DNA of 7,930 bases from Cytophagaceae bacterium (GTDB lineage: Bacteria; Bacteroidota; Bacteroidia; Cytophagales; Spirosomataceae). Made by a program: the position numbers and the translations under genes. Each line of letters begins with the position of its first letter. Within the stretch, counting starts at the first letter, position 1. The stretch spans positions 1-7,930 of the forward strand of contig CANHCG010000068.1 of assembly GCA_947459055.1 (NCBI GenBank), given 5' to 3'. Below, one piece after another: positions 1 through 5,851 of this stretch. Below the pieces are notes generated by a model. It searched no databases and had not been told where the DNA came from. It was given only the letters and a program-made list of their open reading frames with translations.

Positions 1-1
1 A

Positions 2-1078
2 GAAAGTCGTAAGAAGCATAAGCAAATGGATCGGTTGTTGAAACGCGGGGATATGTATTTGCAAAAGGATGTCGAGAATTCGCTTGATAATTTTGTGACA
101 CTAAATTTTAACAAAAAATTTGTTGTTCACCCCGGATTAGAAATCACGTTTATTCCTGCTGGTCATTTATTAGGTGCTGCTCACGTATATTTTGCCATAA
201 CCGAAGGGGATGAGGTAAAGACACTGGGATTTAGTGGGGATATTGGTCGGAAAGATTATCCCTTACACATTGATCCTGCGGTTTTACCTCCTTGTGATTA
301 TTTGGTTTGTGAAACAACGTACGGAAATCGAATTCATGAGGATAAAGTATCTCCTATGGATGCTATGGAGCAAATTATTCGAGAAACCTGCATCGATAAA
401 CCGGGTCGCTTAATTATTCCTGCTTTTTCTGTCGGTCGTACGCAGGCGGTGCTATTTACCCTTAATCGATTAATTGAAGAACGTAATTTTCCTGCTATTC
501 GGGTTTTTACAGATAGTCCGATGGGACGTAGTTCCACTAAAATTTATGCCAAATATTTGTCATACTTAAATCCCGATGCTCGATCTTTTCAAAAGGAATA
601 TGATGAGTTATTTGATTTCGATAATTTGGTCTTTTTACAAACGGAGAAAGAATCCATGGCGATAAAGAATTACCACGAGCCTTGTATAATCATTTCTTCG
701 TCGGGTATGATTTCTGGGGGGCGCGTGGAAAAACATATTGCGGATAATATTAGTAATACCCATTGCACGATTTTATTAATTGGATACGCGGCGGATGGCA
801 CCTTGGGTCGTGAATTATTGGCCGGAACGGATATGATTAAAGTGCGTGACCGGGAATATAAAGTAAATGCCCAAATTCGTAAAATCGATGTGTTTTCTGG
901 ACATGCGGATCAGATAGGTTTGTTGGATTTTGTCAAAAAGCAAGATCCTGTCAAGAATAAGATCGTTTTTCTTACGCATGGGGAAGAAGAGAGTATGTTG
1001 ACCTTTACAGAAGAAATCAATAAATTAGGTTTTGATAATGTTATTTTGCCAACGAAGAGTGAGACTTTTATTCTTTAA
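2..1078 (+). CDS. Beta-CASP MBL-fold RNA-processing exonuclease-like protein (5' end missing)
   Basis: Metallo-beta-lactamase fold hydrolase of the beta-CASP, RNA-specificity group (bacterial relatives of CPSF73/Ysh1), expected to cleave RNA with two zinc ions in the cytoplasm. The frame is open back to base 2 (ESRKKHKQ precedes the Met at 26), so that Met is internal. The N-terminal zinc motif HxHxDH lies outside the window; with a usual family length near 450-470 residues, roughly 100 are missing. Counting from the Met at 26, I see AGHLLGA (45-51), SGDIG (70-74, metal-ligand Asp), the beta-CASP motif ETTYGNR (96-102), the PAFSVGRTQ strand-helix (132-140), DSPMG (163-167), SGHAD (291-295) and a C-terminal HG (318-319). 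These are the late metal-binding and beta-CASP motifs in the correct order. It ends 34 nt before accA, with a candidate promoter between, so it is probably a separate transcription unit. The family is clear; the RNA substrate is unknown. Confidence 0.9.
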   Translation, partial: ESRKKHKQMDRLLKRGDMYLQKDVENSLDNFVTLNFNKKFVVHPGLEITFIPAGHLLGAAHVYFAITEGDEVKTLGFSGDIGRKDYPLHIDPAVLPPCDYLVCETTYGNRIHEDKVSPMDAMEQIIRETCIDKPGRLIIPAFSVGRTQAVLFTLNRLIEERNFPAIRVFTDSPMGRSSTKIYAKYLSYLNPDARSFQKEYDELFDFDNLVFLQTEKESMAIKNYHEPCIIISSSGMISGGRVEKHIADNISNTHCTILLIGYAADGTLGRELLAGTDMIKVRDREYKVNAQIRKIDVFSGHADQIGLLDFVKKQDPVKNKIVFLTHGEEESMLTFTEEINKLGFDNVILPTKSETFIL

Positions 1079-1082
1079 TCCT

Positions 1083-1090
1083 TAATTTTG
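1083..1090 (+). promoter_or_regulatory. Candidate Bacteroidota -7 promoter element for the accA operon
   Basis: TAATTTTG matches the Bacteroidota sigma-ABfr -7 consensus TAnnTTTG exactly and lies in the only gap before accA. A start site 5-8 nt downstream would give a leader of about 15-18 nt before the ATG at 1113. No TTG is present at the expected -33 position (around 1060-1065), so this is a half-match. In AT-rich DNA such a match can arise by chance. Confidence 0.45.
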
Positions 1091-1112
1091 CACGATTCAT
1101 TTTTGAGAATTT

Positions 1113-2069
1113 ATGAGAACATTATTAGAATTTGAAAAGCCTATCGCTGATTTAGAAGATAAGTTGATTGAAATGAGAAAGTTAGCGTTGGAAAATAATG
1201 TGGATGTTTCCGAAGCCGTAAATTCCTTGACAGAAAAGATTGTTGAATTGAAGAAAGAAACCTTTTCTAATTTGACACGATGGCAGCGTGTTCAATTATC
1301 TCGTCATCCTGATCGTCCCTACACCTTTGATTATATTGAGAAAATGTGTGATGAATTTATCGAAATTCATGGGGATCGTTCCGTAGCGGATGATAAAGCG
1401 ATGGTAGGCGGATTTGGGAATATCAATGATGAGCTTTCGGTGATGTTTATAGGCCAACAAAAAGGGCGTAACACCAAAGAACGTCAATACCGTAATTTTG
1501 GAATGCCAAACCCAGAAGGATATCGGAAAGCCTTGCGCTTAATGAAAATGGCGGAGAAGTTCAACAAACCAATCGTATGTTTAATCGATACACCAGGTGC
1601 TTTTCCTGGTTTAGAAGCGGAGGAAAGAGGTCAGGGTGAAGCGATTGCTCGAAATATACGTGATATGTTTATGTTGAAAGTGCCAGTTATTTGTATCATT
1701 ATTGGCGAGGGAGCCTCCGGAGGTGCTTTAGGCATTGCAGTAGGTGATCGAGTTATGATGATGGAAAATACGTGGTATTCAGTTATTTCACCGGAATCCT
1801 GTTCATCTATTTTGTGGAGAAGTTGGAATTATAAGGAACAAGCCGCCGAAGCGTTGAAACTTACGGCTGATGATATGCTTTCCAATGGGCTTATTGATGG
1901 AATTATTCCTGAACCGTTAGGAGGTGCTCATTTGGCCCCTGATATAGCTGCAGCCAATATAAAAGAGGTGATCATCGCTGAATTAAAAGTGCTTTCGGCG
2001 ATGTCGGTTTCGGAACGAATAGACCAACGAATTGAAAAGTTCGGTAAAATGGGTGTAGTTGTCGAGTAA
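1113..2069 (+). CDS. accA: Acetyl-CoA carboxylase carboxyltransferase subunit alpha
   Basis: Alpha subunit of the acetyl-CoA carboxylase carboxyltransferase. With AccD it moves the carboxyl group from biotin on AccB to acetyl-CoA, giving malonyl-CoA, the committed step of fatty-acid synthesis in the cytoplasm. The 318-residue product has the usual bacterial AccA length. An N-terminal helical segment (about 1-55) is followed by a crotonase-type carboxyltransferase domain with HGDR (86-89), GQQKGR (114-119), DTPGAFPG (159-166), GEGASGGA (198-205, oxyanion-hole glycines) and YSVISPESC (222-230). E. coli has Gly where this protein has Ser in the last motif; I recall that as common in Bacteroidota. 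The ATG at 1113 begins the standard N-terminus ([11 protein letters not shown]). No Shine-Dalgarno is visible, as is normal in this phylum. Its stop is 1 nt from the next start, so it heads a three-gene operon. AccD is not in the window. Confidence 0.97.
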   Translation: MRTLLEFEKPIADLEDKLIEMRKLALENNVDVSEAVNSLTEKIVELKKETFSNLTRWQRVQLSRHPDRPYTFDYIEKMCDEFIEIHGDRSVADDKAMVGGFGNINDELSVMFIGQQKGRNTKERQYRNFGMPNPEGYRKALRLMKMAEKFNKPIVCLIDTPGAFPGLEAEERGQGEAIARNIRDMFMLKVPVICIIIGEGASGGALGIAVGDRVMMMENTWYSVISPESCSSILWRSWNYKEQAAEALKLTADDMLSNGLIDGIIPEPLGGAHLAPDIAAANIKEVIIAELKVLSAMSVSERIDQRIEKFGKMGVVVE

Positions 2070-2070
2070 G

Positions 2071-2706
2071 ATGAAGTCAAGCCATGCTTTACTTTTTGAT
2101 TTAGGAAATGTGCTTCTGCCCATTGACCTTTCATTAACCTACCATGCGTTTAGTCGTTATTCAAATAGGTATTCTGCTACTCAGATTGAACAAATTACAC
2201 ATGAAGAAGGATTATGGCAAGCCTATGAAGCGGGTTTAGTTGATGAATCAACCTTTCGAAATTCGATTAAAGCACGCTTTGAAATGAATTGTAGTGATGC
2301 TGCATTCGATCAAGCCTTTAATGAATTATTACTTGGTTTTCACGATGGCTTGTATTCCTTCCTTTCAGATTTAGCACTTAATTTTGATTTATACTTGTTA
2401 AGCAATACGAGCTCGATACATGCTCGTGTGTTTTTAGCCAATGAATTAGGACCTGAAGGACAAAATGTTTTTGATCTTTTCCGGAAAGTGCACTTGTCTT
2501 TCGAAATGGGTCTTATAAAACCTAATCCAAAGATTTACGAACAAGTTATTCATGAAAATAATTTGTTGGCTTCCCAAGTAGTGTTTTTTGATGATAATTT
2601 CAGTAATATTGAATCTGCCAAAATATTAGGTATTCAAGCGATACATATTAAGGATCCCATGCGGTCTTTGGAACAAATTAAACAAAGTATTTTACACATA
2701 TGTTAG
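2071..2706 (+). CDS. HAD-superfamily hydrolase, YihX-like (subfamily IA)
   Basis: Predicted cytoplasmic phosphatase of the haloacid dehalogenase superfamily, closest in motif style to E. coli YihX (alpha-D-glucose-1-phosphate phosphatase). From the ATG at 2071 (211 residues): motif I FDLGNVLLPID with nucleophile Asp10, where Gly12 replaces the second Asp of the usual DxD, as in YihX; motif II LLSNTSSIH (Ser111); motif III GLIKPNPKIY (Lys150); motif IV VFFDDNFSNI (Asp174/Asp175, magnesium ligands). A helical cap lies between motifs I and II (about 17-95). All catalytic positions are present. A TTG at 2059 inside accA would add four residues, but the ATG sits 1 nt after the accA stop and gives the normal HAD N-terminus. 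The 3' end overlaps the next gene by 7 nt. The substrate cannot be read from sequence; placement between accA and an acyltransferase suggests, without proving, a lipid or sugar-phosphate precursor. Confidence 0.88.
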   Translation: MKSSHALLFDLGNVLLPIDLSLTYHAFSRYSNRYSATQIEQITHEEGLWQAYEAGLVDESTFRNSIKARFEMNCSDAAFDQAFNELLLGFHDGLYSFLSDLALNFDLYLLSNTSSIHARVFLANELGPEGQNVFDLFRKVHLSFEMGLIKPNPKIYEQVIHENNLLASQVVFFDDNFSNIESAKILGIQAIHIKDPMRSLEQIKQSILHIC

Positions 2707-3260
2707 TAAAATCTCCATTATTTGACCTCATTTTTAAATGGTCGGGTTGGCGCTTAGAGGGTCAAGTTCCTTCGCATTTGCAGAAATCAATTACTATTGT
2801 TTGTCCGCATGCGACTTGGAAGGATTTCCCCGTGGGCTTAGGGGCGCGCTCGTTAATGAATATTCCAATTTATTTTTGGGGTAAGAAAGAATTGTTTCAG
2901 GGTCCTTTTGGATGGATGTTTCGTTGGTTAGGCGGCTATCCAGTGGACCGAGGTAAGAAGTCAAATTTAGTTGATGCAATTGTTGATATTTATCAGTCCA
3001 AACCCGAATTTCATGCGGTTTTAGCCCCAGAAGGCACTCGAAAAGATGTCCAAGAGCTACGCACCGGATTTTATTACATCGCGGTTAAAGCACAGGTGCC
3101 TATTCTAATGATTGGTTTTGATTATGTCAATAAAAAAATTGTGATTCGGGAGCCGTTTATGCCGACAGGAAATTTTGAAATAGATAAACTTGAAATTGCT
3201 AAATTTTTCAAAGGCATTCCTGGCGTACAAAAATCATGGATTAAGAATTACCTTTCTTAA
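2700..3260 (+). CDS. PlsC-type lysophospholipid acyltransferase family protein
   Basis: Small acyltransferase of the glycerolipid (LPLAT/PlsC) superfamily, predicted to transfer an acyl chain to a lysophospholipid or similar lipid at the inner face of the cytoplasmic membrane. In the 186 residues I see the catalytic H-x4-D box as PHATWKDF (His37, Asp42), a GGYPVDR block (78-84, motif II Arg region), APEGTR (109-114, motif III) and a motif IV-like Pro in AQVPIL (Pro134). The relatives I recall usually read PHTSNWDF at the first box; here the middle residues differ while His and Asp keep their spacing. No clear N-terminal membrane helix precedes the domain, so it is probably a peripheral protein. 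The ATG at 2700 overlaps the HAD stop by 7 nt, implying translational coupling. The 3' end overlaps convergent lpxB by 20 bp. The acceptor lipid is unknown, so I would not call it PlsC itself. Confidence 0.87.
   Translation: MLVKSPLFDLIFKWSGWRLEGQVPSHLQKSITIVCPHATWKDFPVGLGARSLMNIPIYFWGKKELFQGPFGWMFRWLGGYPVDRGKKSNLVDAIVDIYQSKPEFHAVLAPEGTRKDVQELRTGFYYIAVKAQVPILMIGFDYVNKKIVIREPFMPTGNFEIDKLEIAKFFKGIPGVQKSWIKNYLS
3241..3260. other. Stop-to-stop inverted repeat in the convergent overlap
   Basis: TTAAGAA (3241-3247) is the perfect reverse complement of TTCTTAA (3254-3260), with a 6-nt loop. The repeat spans exactly the 20 bp shared by the acyltransferase and lpxB 3' ends, with each gene's TAA at one edge. 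It could act as a weak bidirectional terminator, but it has one G-C pair and no proper U-tract, and three of the seven pairs follow automatically from facing TAA codons. Confidence 0.3.
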
Positions 3261-4344
3261 AATTTTGGGCTGAGGCTATGATTTTCTGGGCGGTTGTTTT
3301 ACTTGCCCCTGCATCACCGATACAAGTTTTTAATTCTTCATAAGCATGTAATTGCTTAATTCTGGATGGGGAATCTGCAGGTAAAATTTCTTTTAATTCC
3401 TTTTTAAGGTGGGCAATAGAAAAATGATGTTGGATTAATTCGGGTATTGCGGCCCGGTCTAAAATGATATTAACCAAAGAAATGTATTTTATTTTGACCA
3501 ACAGCTTAGCCAAGGAATAAAATAACCAGTCGGTTTTATATACGACAATTTGTGGAATTCCTAATAAAGCTGTTTCTAAAGTGGCTGTGCCTGAAGTGAC
3601 AATCGCTGCCTGGGCCTCATGTAAAACTTGATAGGTCTTGTCAAAAATAACAGGTATGGAATAGTTAGCATATTCTTCCTTCCATTCTGAAACACCCGCC
3701 ACAAAAAAATCTAGTTCAGGCATTTCATGACTCAAGGCTTCAAAAATGGGCATAGAGGCTTGAATCTCTTGTTTTCTACTACCTGGAAGAAGCGCTATAT
3801 ATCTACCTTCGCTTAACTTAGATGTTAGGTCAGGTTTAAATTCTGAAATCGCGTCTTGCAAAGGATTCCCCACATAATGCGTGGCTATGCCATGTGATTC
3901 AAATAAGAGTTTTTCGAATGGAAAGATGACATATAATTCATCGATCCATTTTTTGATGGTTTCGACACGACCTTTGTTCCATGCCCAAACCTTGGGTGCA
4001 ATATAAAATTGCGTATGAAACCCCTTTATTTTAGCTATTCGCGCTGCTTTTAAATTAAATCCGCCATAATCGATGAATATGACAGTGTCAGGTTGGAATG
4101 CCTCGATTTGTTCACCAAATAATTTAAATAGATTTTTTAATCGGGAGAGGTTTTGAAGAACTCCCAATAGACCCATAATGGCTAATTTTTTATGATGAAC
4201 TAAGATATTTGCCCCAGCCTTTTGCATTTCATCTCCTCCCCAGGCTTGGATTTCAGCAGTTGGATCTATTGATTTAAGCTCTTTAATGAGATTAGATCCA
4301 TGTAAATCGCCTGATTTTTCGCCAACCAAGATGAAGTATTTCAT
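3241..4344 (-). CDS. lpxB: Lipid-A-disaccharide synthase
   Basis: GT19 glycosyltransferase that joins UDP-2,3-diacylglucosamine and lipid X (2,3-diacylglucosamine 1-phosphate) into the lipid A disaccharide, at the cytoplasmic face of the inner membrane. The 367-residue product is close to the E. coli length (382). Visible motifs are the N-terminal GEKSGDLHG (8-16; GEASGD in many relatives), WGGDEM (35-40), VIFIDYGGFN (88-97), IAPKVWAWNKGRV (115-127), VGNPL (158-162), LLPGSRKQEI (185-194, start of the C-terminal domain) and TSGTATLETAL (250-260, donor-binding region). The ATG at 4344 gives the expected start MKYFILVGEKSGD, with no extension. It lies 3 nt after queD, so it is almost certainly co-transcribed and translationally coupled with it, and subject to whatever controls the queD leader. 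It implies an LPS-bearing outer membrane. Confidence 0.97.
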   Translation of the reverse strand: MKYFILVGEKSGDLHGSNLIKELKSIDPTAEIQAWGGDEMQKAGANILVHHKKLAIMGLLGVLQNLSRLKNLFKLFGEQIEAFQPDTVIFIDYGGFNLKAARIAKIKGFHTQFYIAPKVWAWNKGRVETIKKWIDELYVIFPFEKLLFESHGIATHYVGNPLQDAISEFKPDLTSKLSEGRYIALLPGSRKQEIQASMPIFEALSHEMPELDFFVAGVSEWKEEYANYSIPVIFDKTYQVLHEAQAAIVTSGTATLETALLGIPQIVVYKTDWLFYSLAKLLVKIKYISLVNIILDRAAIPELIQHHFSIAHLKKELKEILPADSPSRIKQLHAYEELKTCIGDAGASKTTAQKIIASAQNFKKGNS

Positions 4345-4347
4345 AGG

Positions 4348-4767
4348 CTATTCCCCGAAATATTCAACGGAGTTTTTATTCGTTTCAATCAAATGAATCT
4401 TATGCAAAATAGCTGTTTGAGATGTAGATGCAATTTTAGGCGCTAAAATATTCCAAAATTCCATGACTAAAATTTCACAACTTGCCAGCTTATCCTTCAT
4501 AAACGGAACGTCTAAATTTAAATTTTTATGATCTACTAAATCAATGATTTCTTTTTTAATTAAATCACCCAATTGTTTTAAATCATAAACAAAACCCGTA
4601 TCAGGATCAGGTATTCCTTTGACAGTAACGATTAATTCAAAATTATGACCATGCCAATTGTTATTCGCACAAGGACCAAAAACTTCTTGATTTTTTTCGT
4701 CTGACCAGGCAGGATTGAATAGGCGATGCGCCGCATTAAAATGTTCCTTTCGGATTACATAAACCAT
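4348..4767 (-). CDS. queD: 6-carboxytetrahydropterin synthase / 6-pyruvoyltetrahydropterin synthase family
   Basis: T-fold pterin enzyme acting on 7,8-dihydroneopterin triphosphate. As QueD it makes 6-carboxytetrahydropterin for the queuosine/preQ1 pathway; as PTPS it would make 6-pyruvoyltetrahydropterin. From the ATG at 4767 (139 residues): zinc ligands His14 (in FNAAHRL), His39 and His41 (HGH); catalytic Cys33 (FGPCANNNWHGHN); Asp79-His80 (DHKNLNLDV); and Glu128 (IETN), the pterin anchor. Cys and HGH are separated by five residues, as in mammalian PTPS, rather than three as in E. coli QueD. A longer reading starting with TTG at 4830 adds 21 unlike residues and begins inside the candidate -7 element, so I reject it. 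It precedes lpxB by 3 nt. The leader can fold into a pseudoknot touching the AUG. The family is certain; QueD versus PTPS activity is unresolved. Confidence 0.93.
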   Translation of the reverse strand: MVYVIRKEHFNAAHRLFNPAWSDEKNQEVFGPCANNNWHGHNFELIVTVKGIPDPDTGFVYDLKQLGDLIKKEIIDLVDHKNLNLDVPFMKDKLASCEILVMEFWNILAPKIASTSQTAILHKIHLIETNKNSVEYFGE

Positions 4768-4817
4768 TGTTTTCAGTTTGTTTAGCGGATATCTGGGAAA
4801 ACAGTAGCAGATAGTCC
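4768..4817 (-). promoter_or_regulatory. Candidate H-type pseudoknot leader of queD-lpxB (riboswitch-like)
   Basis: Read on the minus strand, GGACTATCTG (4817-4808) pairs with CAGATATCC (4795-4787), giving nine base pairs with one bulged C (4814) and a 12-nt loop. Within the loop, TGTTTTC (4803-4797) is perfectly complementary to GAAAACA (4774-4768), which directly abuts the ATG at 4767. Loops are L1 = 4 nt (CTAC), L2 = 1 nt and L3 = 12 nt, A-rich (GCTAAACAAACT). This is standard H-type pseudoknot geometry, as in preQ1 and SAM-II riboswitches, and the second helix would hide the start-codon region. The predicted transcript starts only a few bases before the first stem. The complementarity is seen directly; folding, ligand and function are inferred. 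I cannot match it to the preQ1-I consensus, whose helices are shorter. Confidence 0.5.
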
Positions 4818-4827
4818 AATTATTCCA

Positions 4828-4835
4828 CAAAGGTA
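4828..4835 (-). promoter_or_regulatory. Candidate -7 element of the queD-lpxB promoter
   Basis: On the minus strand this reads TACCTTTG, an exact match to the Bacteroidota -7 consensus TAnnTTTG. A start site 5-8 nt downstream (about 4820-4824) would give a leader of roughly 55 nt that begins just before the predicted pseudoknot. No TTG appears at the expected -33 position near 4855, so the match is partial. It lies 22 bp from the oppositely oriented hldD element. Confidence 0.55.
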
Positions 4836-4857
4836 CGAAACGTATCGAGATATTATG

Positions 4858-4865
4858 TAAATTTG
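4858..4865 (+). promoter_or_regulatory. Candidate -7 element of the hldD promoter
   Basis: TAAATTTG matches TAnnTTTG exactly, 20 nt before the hldD ATG, and predicts a leader of about 12-15 nt. The -33 position (around 4836-4838) has no TTG and abuts the divergent queD -7 element. The DNA here is AT-rich, which raises the chance of a random match. Confidence 0.45.
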
Positions 4866-4885
4866 AAAATTAAACTCATGAAACG

Positions 4886-5851
4886 ATGATCATTGTTACC
4901 GGCGCTGCAGGATTTATAGGAAGTTGTTTAATCCAACGACTCAATGAATTAAATTTTAATTACATCATCGCTGTCGATGATTTTTCTTTTGAAGAGAAGA
5001 ATAAGAATTTGATTAATAAAAAAATTAAAGCACGTGTCGAAAGAACAGAATTCATGGCTTGGTTGGATTTAAACTATCAAGAAGTAGAGTTTATTTTTCA
5101 TATCGGCGCGCGAACGGATACGACAGAATTTGACAAAGCGATTTTTGATGAATTGAATGTTAATTATTCCAAAGACATATGGAATCGTTGCGTTGCCTAT
5201 CAAATACCTCTAGTATACGCTTCTTCAGCGGCTACCTATGGACTCGGAGAGATTGGTTATGATGATAATGAGGCTACAATTCCTCAATTGAAGCCTTTGA
5301 ATCCATATGGGGATTCGAAAAATGATTTTGATATCTGGGCCTTGGCTCAAGAAAAAAAGCCATTCTTTTGGGCTGGTCTGAAATTTTTTAATGTCTATGG
5401 GCCTAATGAATATCACAAAGGTCGGATGGCTTCAGTGATTTGGCATGCTTACAATCAGATTTTAGCCAATGGTTCCTTAAAATTATTTAAATCACACCAT
5501 CCCAATTATTTAGATGGGGAGCAACTTCGTGATTTCATCTACGTGAAAGATTTAGTCGAAGTTTGTGTCTTTCTCATGGAGCATCGGAAAAATTCAGGTA
5601 TTTATAATTTAGGCACTGGTATAGCACGTAGTTTTAATGCCTTGGGTACCTCTACATTTAATGCCTTAGCTAAACCAGTTCAAATTAATTACATCGATAC
5701 GCCTATTGATATCCGGGATAAATACCAATACTTTACGGAGGCCAATATGGCTAAATTACGAAGTGTGGGATATGTCAAACCTTTCTACAGCCTAGAAGAA
5801 GGTGTTAAGGATTACGTTCAGAATTACCTCATGAAGGGTCTTTACTGGTAA
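4886..5851 (+). CDS. hldD: ADP-glyceromanno-heptose 6-epimerase
   Basis: Short-chain dehydrogenase-type epimerase (older name rfaD) that converts ADP-D-glycero-D-manno-heptose to the L,D form, the donor for heptose in the LPS inner core; cytoplasmic and NAD(P)-dependent. The 321 residues compare with 310 in E. coli. Motifs: Rossmann glycine motif GAAGFIG (6-12), VDDFS (30-34), FHIGARTDTTE (71-81), SSAATYG (113-119, catalytic Ser region), the YxxxK pair Tyr141/Lys145, FNVYGPNEYHKGRMASV (168-184, with Lys178 matching the second substrate lysine of the E. coli enzyme), RDFIYVKD (215-222), YNLGTG (240-245) and DIRDKYQYFTEANM (275-288). The ATG at 4886 places the glycine motif correctly. It is divergent from queD and convergent with the glycosyltransferase, whose end it overlaps by 23 bp. 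It stands alone here, without hldE or gmhA/gmhB. Confidence 0.96.
   Translation: MIIVTGAAGFIGSCLIQRLNELNFNYIIAVDDFSFEEKNKNLINKKIKARVERTEFMAWLDLNYQEVEFIFHIGARTDTTEFDKAIFDELNVNYSKDIWNRCVAYQIPLVYASSAATYGLGEIGYDDNEATIPQLKPLNPYGDSKNDFDIWALAQEKKPFFWAGLKFFNVYGPNEYHKGRMASVIWHAYNQILANGSLKLFKSHHPNYLDGEQLRDFIYVKDLVEVCVFLMEHRKNSGIYNLGTGIARSFNALGTSTFNALAKPVQINYIDTPIDIRDKYQYFTEANMAKLRSVGYVKPFYSLEEGVKDYVQNYLMKGLYW

Noticed and set aside
2059..2070. TTG start for the HAD gene inside accA
   Set aside because: It adds only four residues. The ATG at 2071, 1 nt after the accA stop, gives the expected short N-terminus before motif I.
1928..2134. 68-residue minus-strand frame across the accA / HAD junction
   Set aside because: It is antisense to two well-supported genes, with low-complexity shadow composition and no motif.
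4768..4817. Direct assignment of the queD leader as a classical preQ1-I riboswitch
   Set aside because: The pseudoknot topology fits, but helix lengths are greater than in preQ1-I and I could not match the loop and tail consensus, so I keep it as an unassigned candidate.
4768..4830. Longer queD reading starting at a TTG at 4830 (21 extra residues)
   Set aside because: The TTG is the last three bases of the candidate -7 element, the added residues look unlike the family, and MVYVIRKEHFNAAH from 4767 is the usual N-terminus.
5633..5667. 11-bp direct repeat TTTAATGCCTT with a 24-nt period
   Set aside because: It encodes two in-frame FNAL segments within hldD at a position where, as I recall the family, length is normal. 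It is likely coincidence of similar codons.
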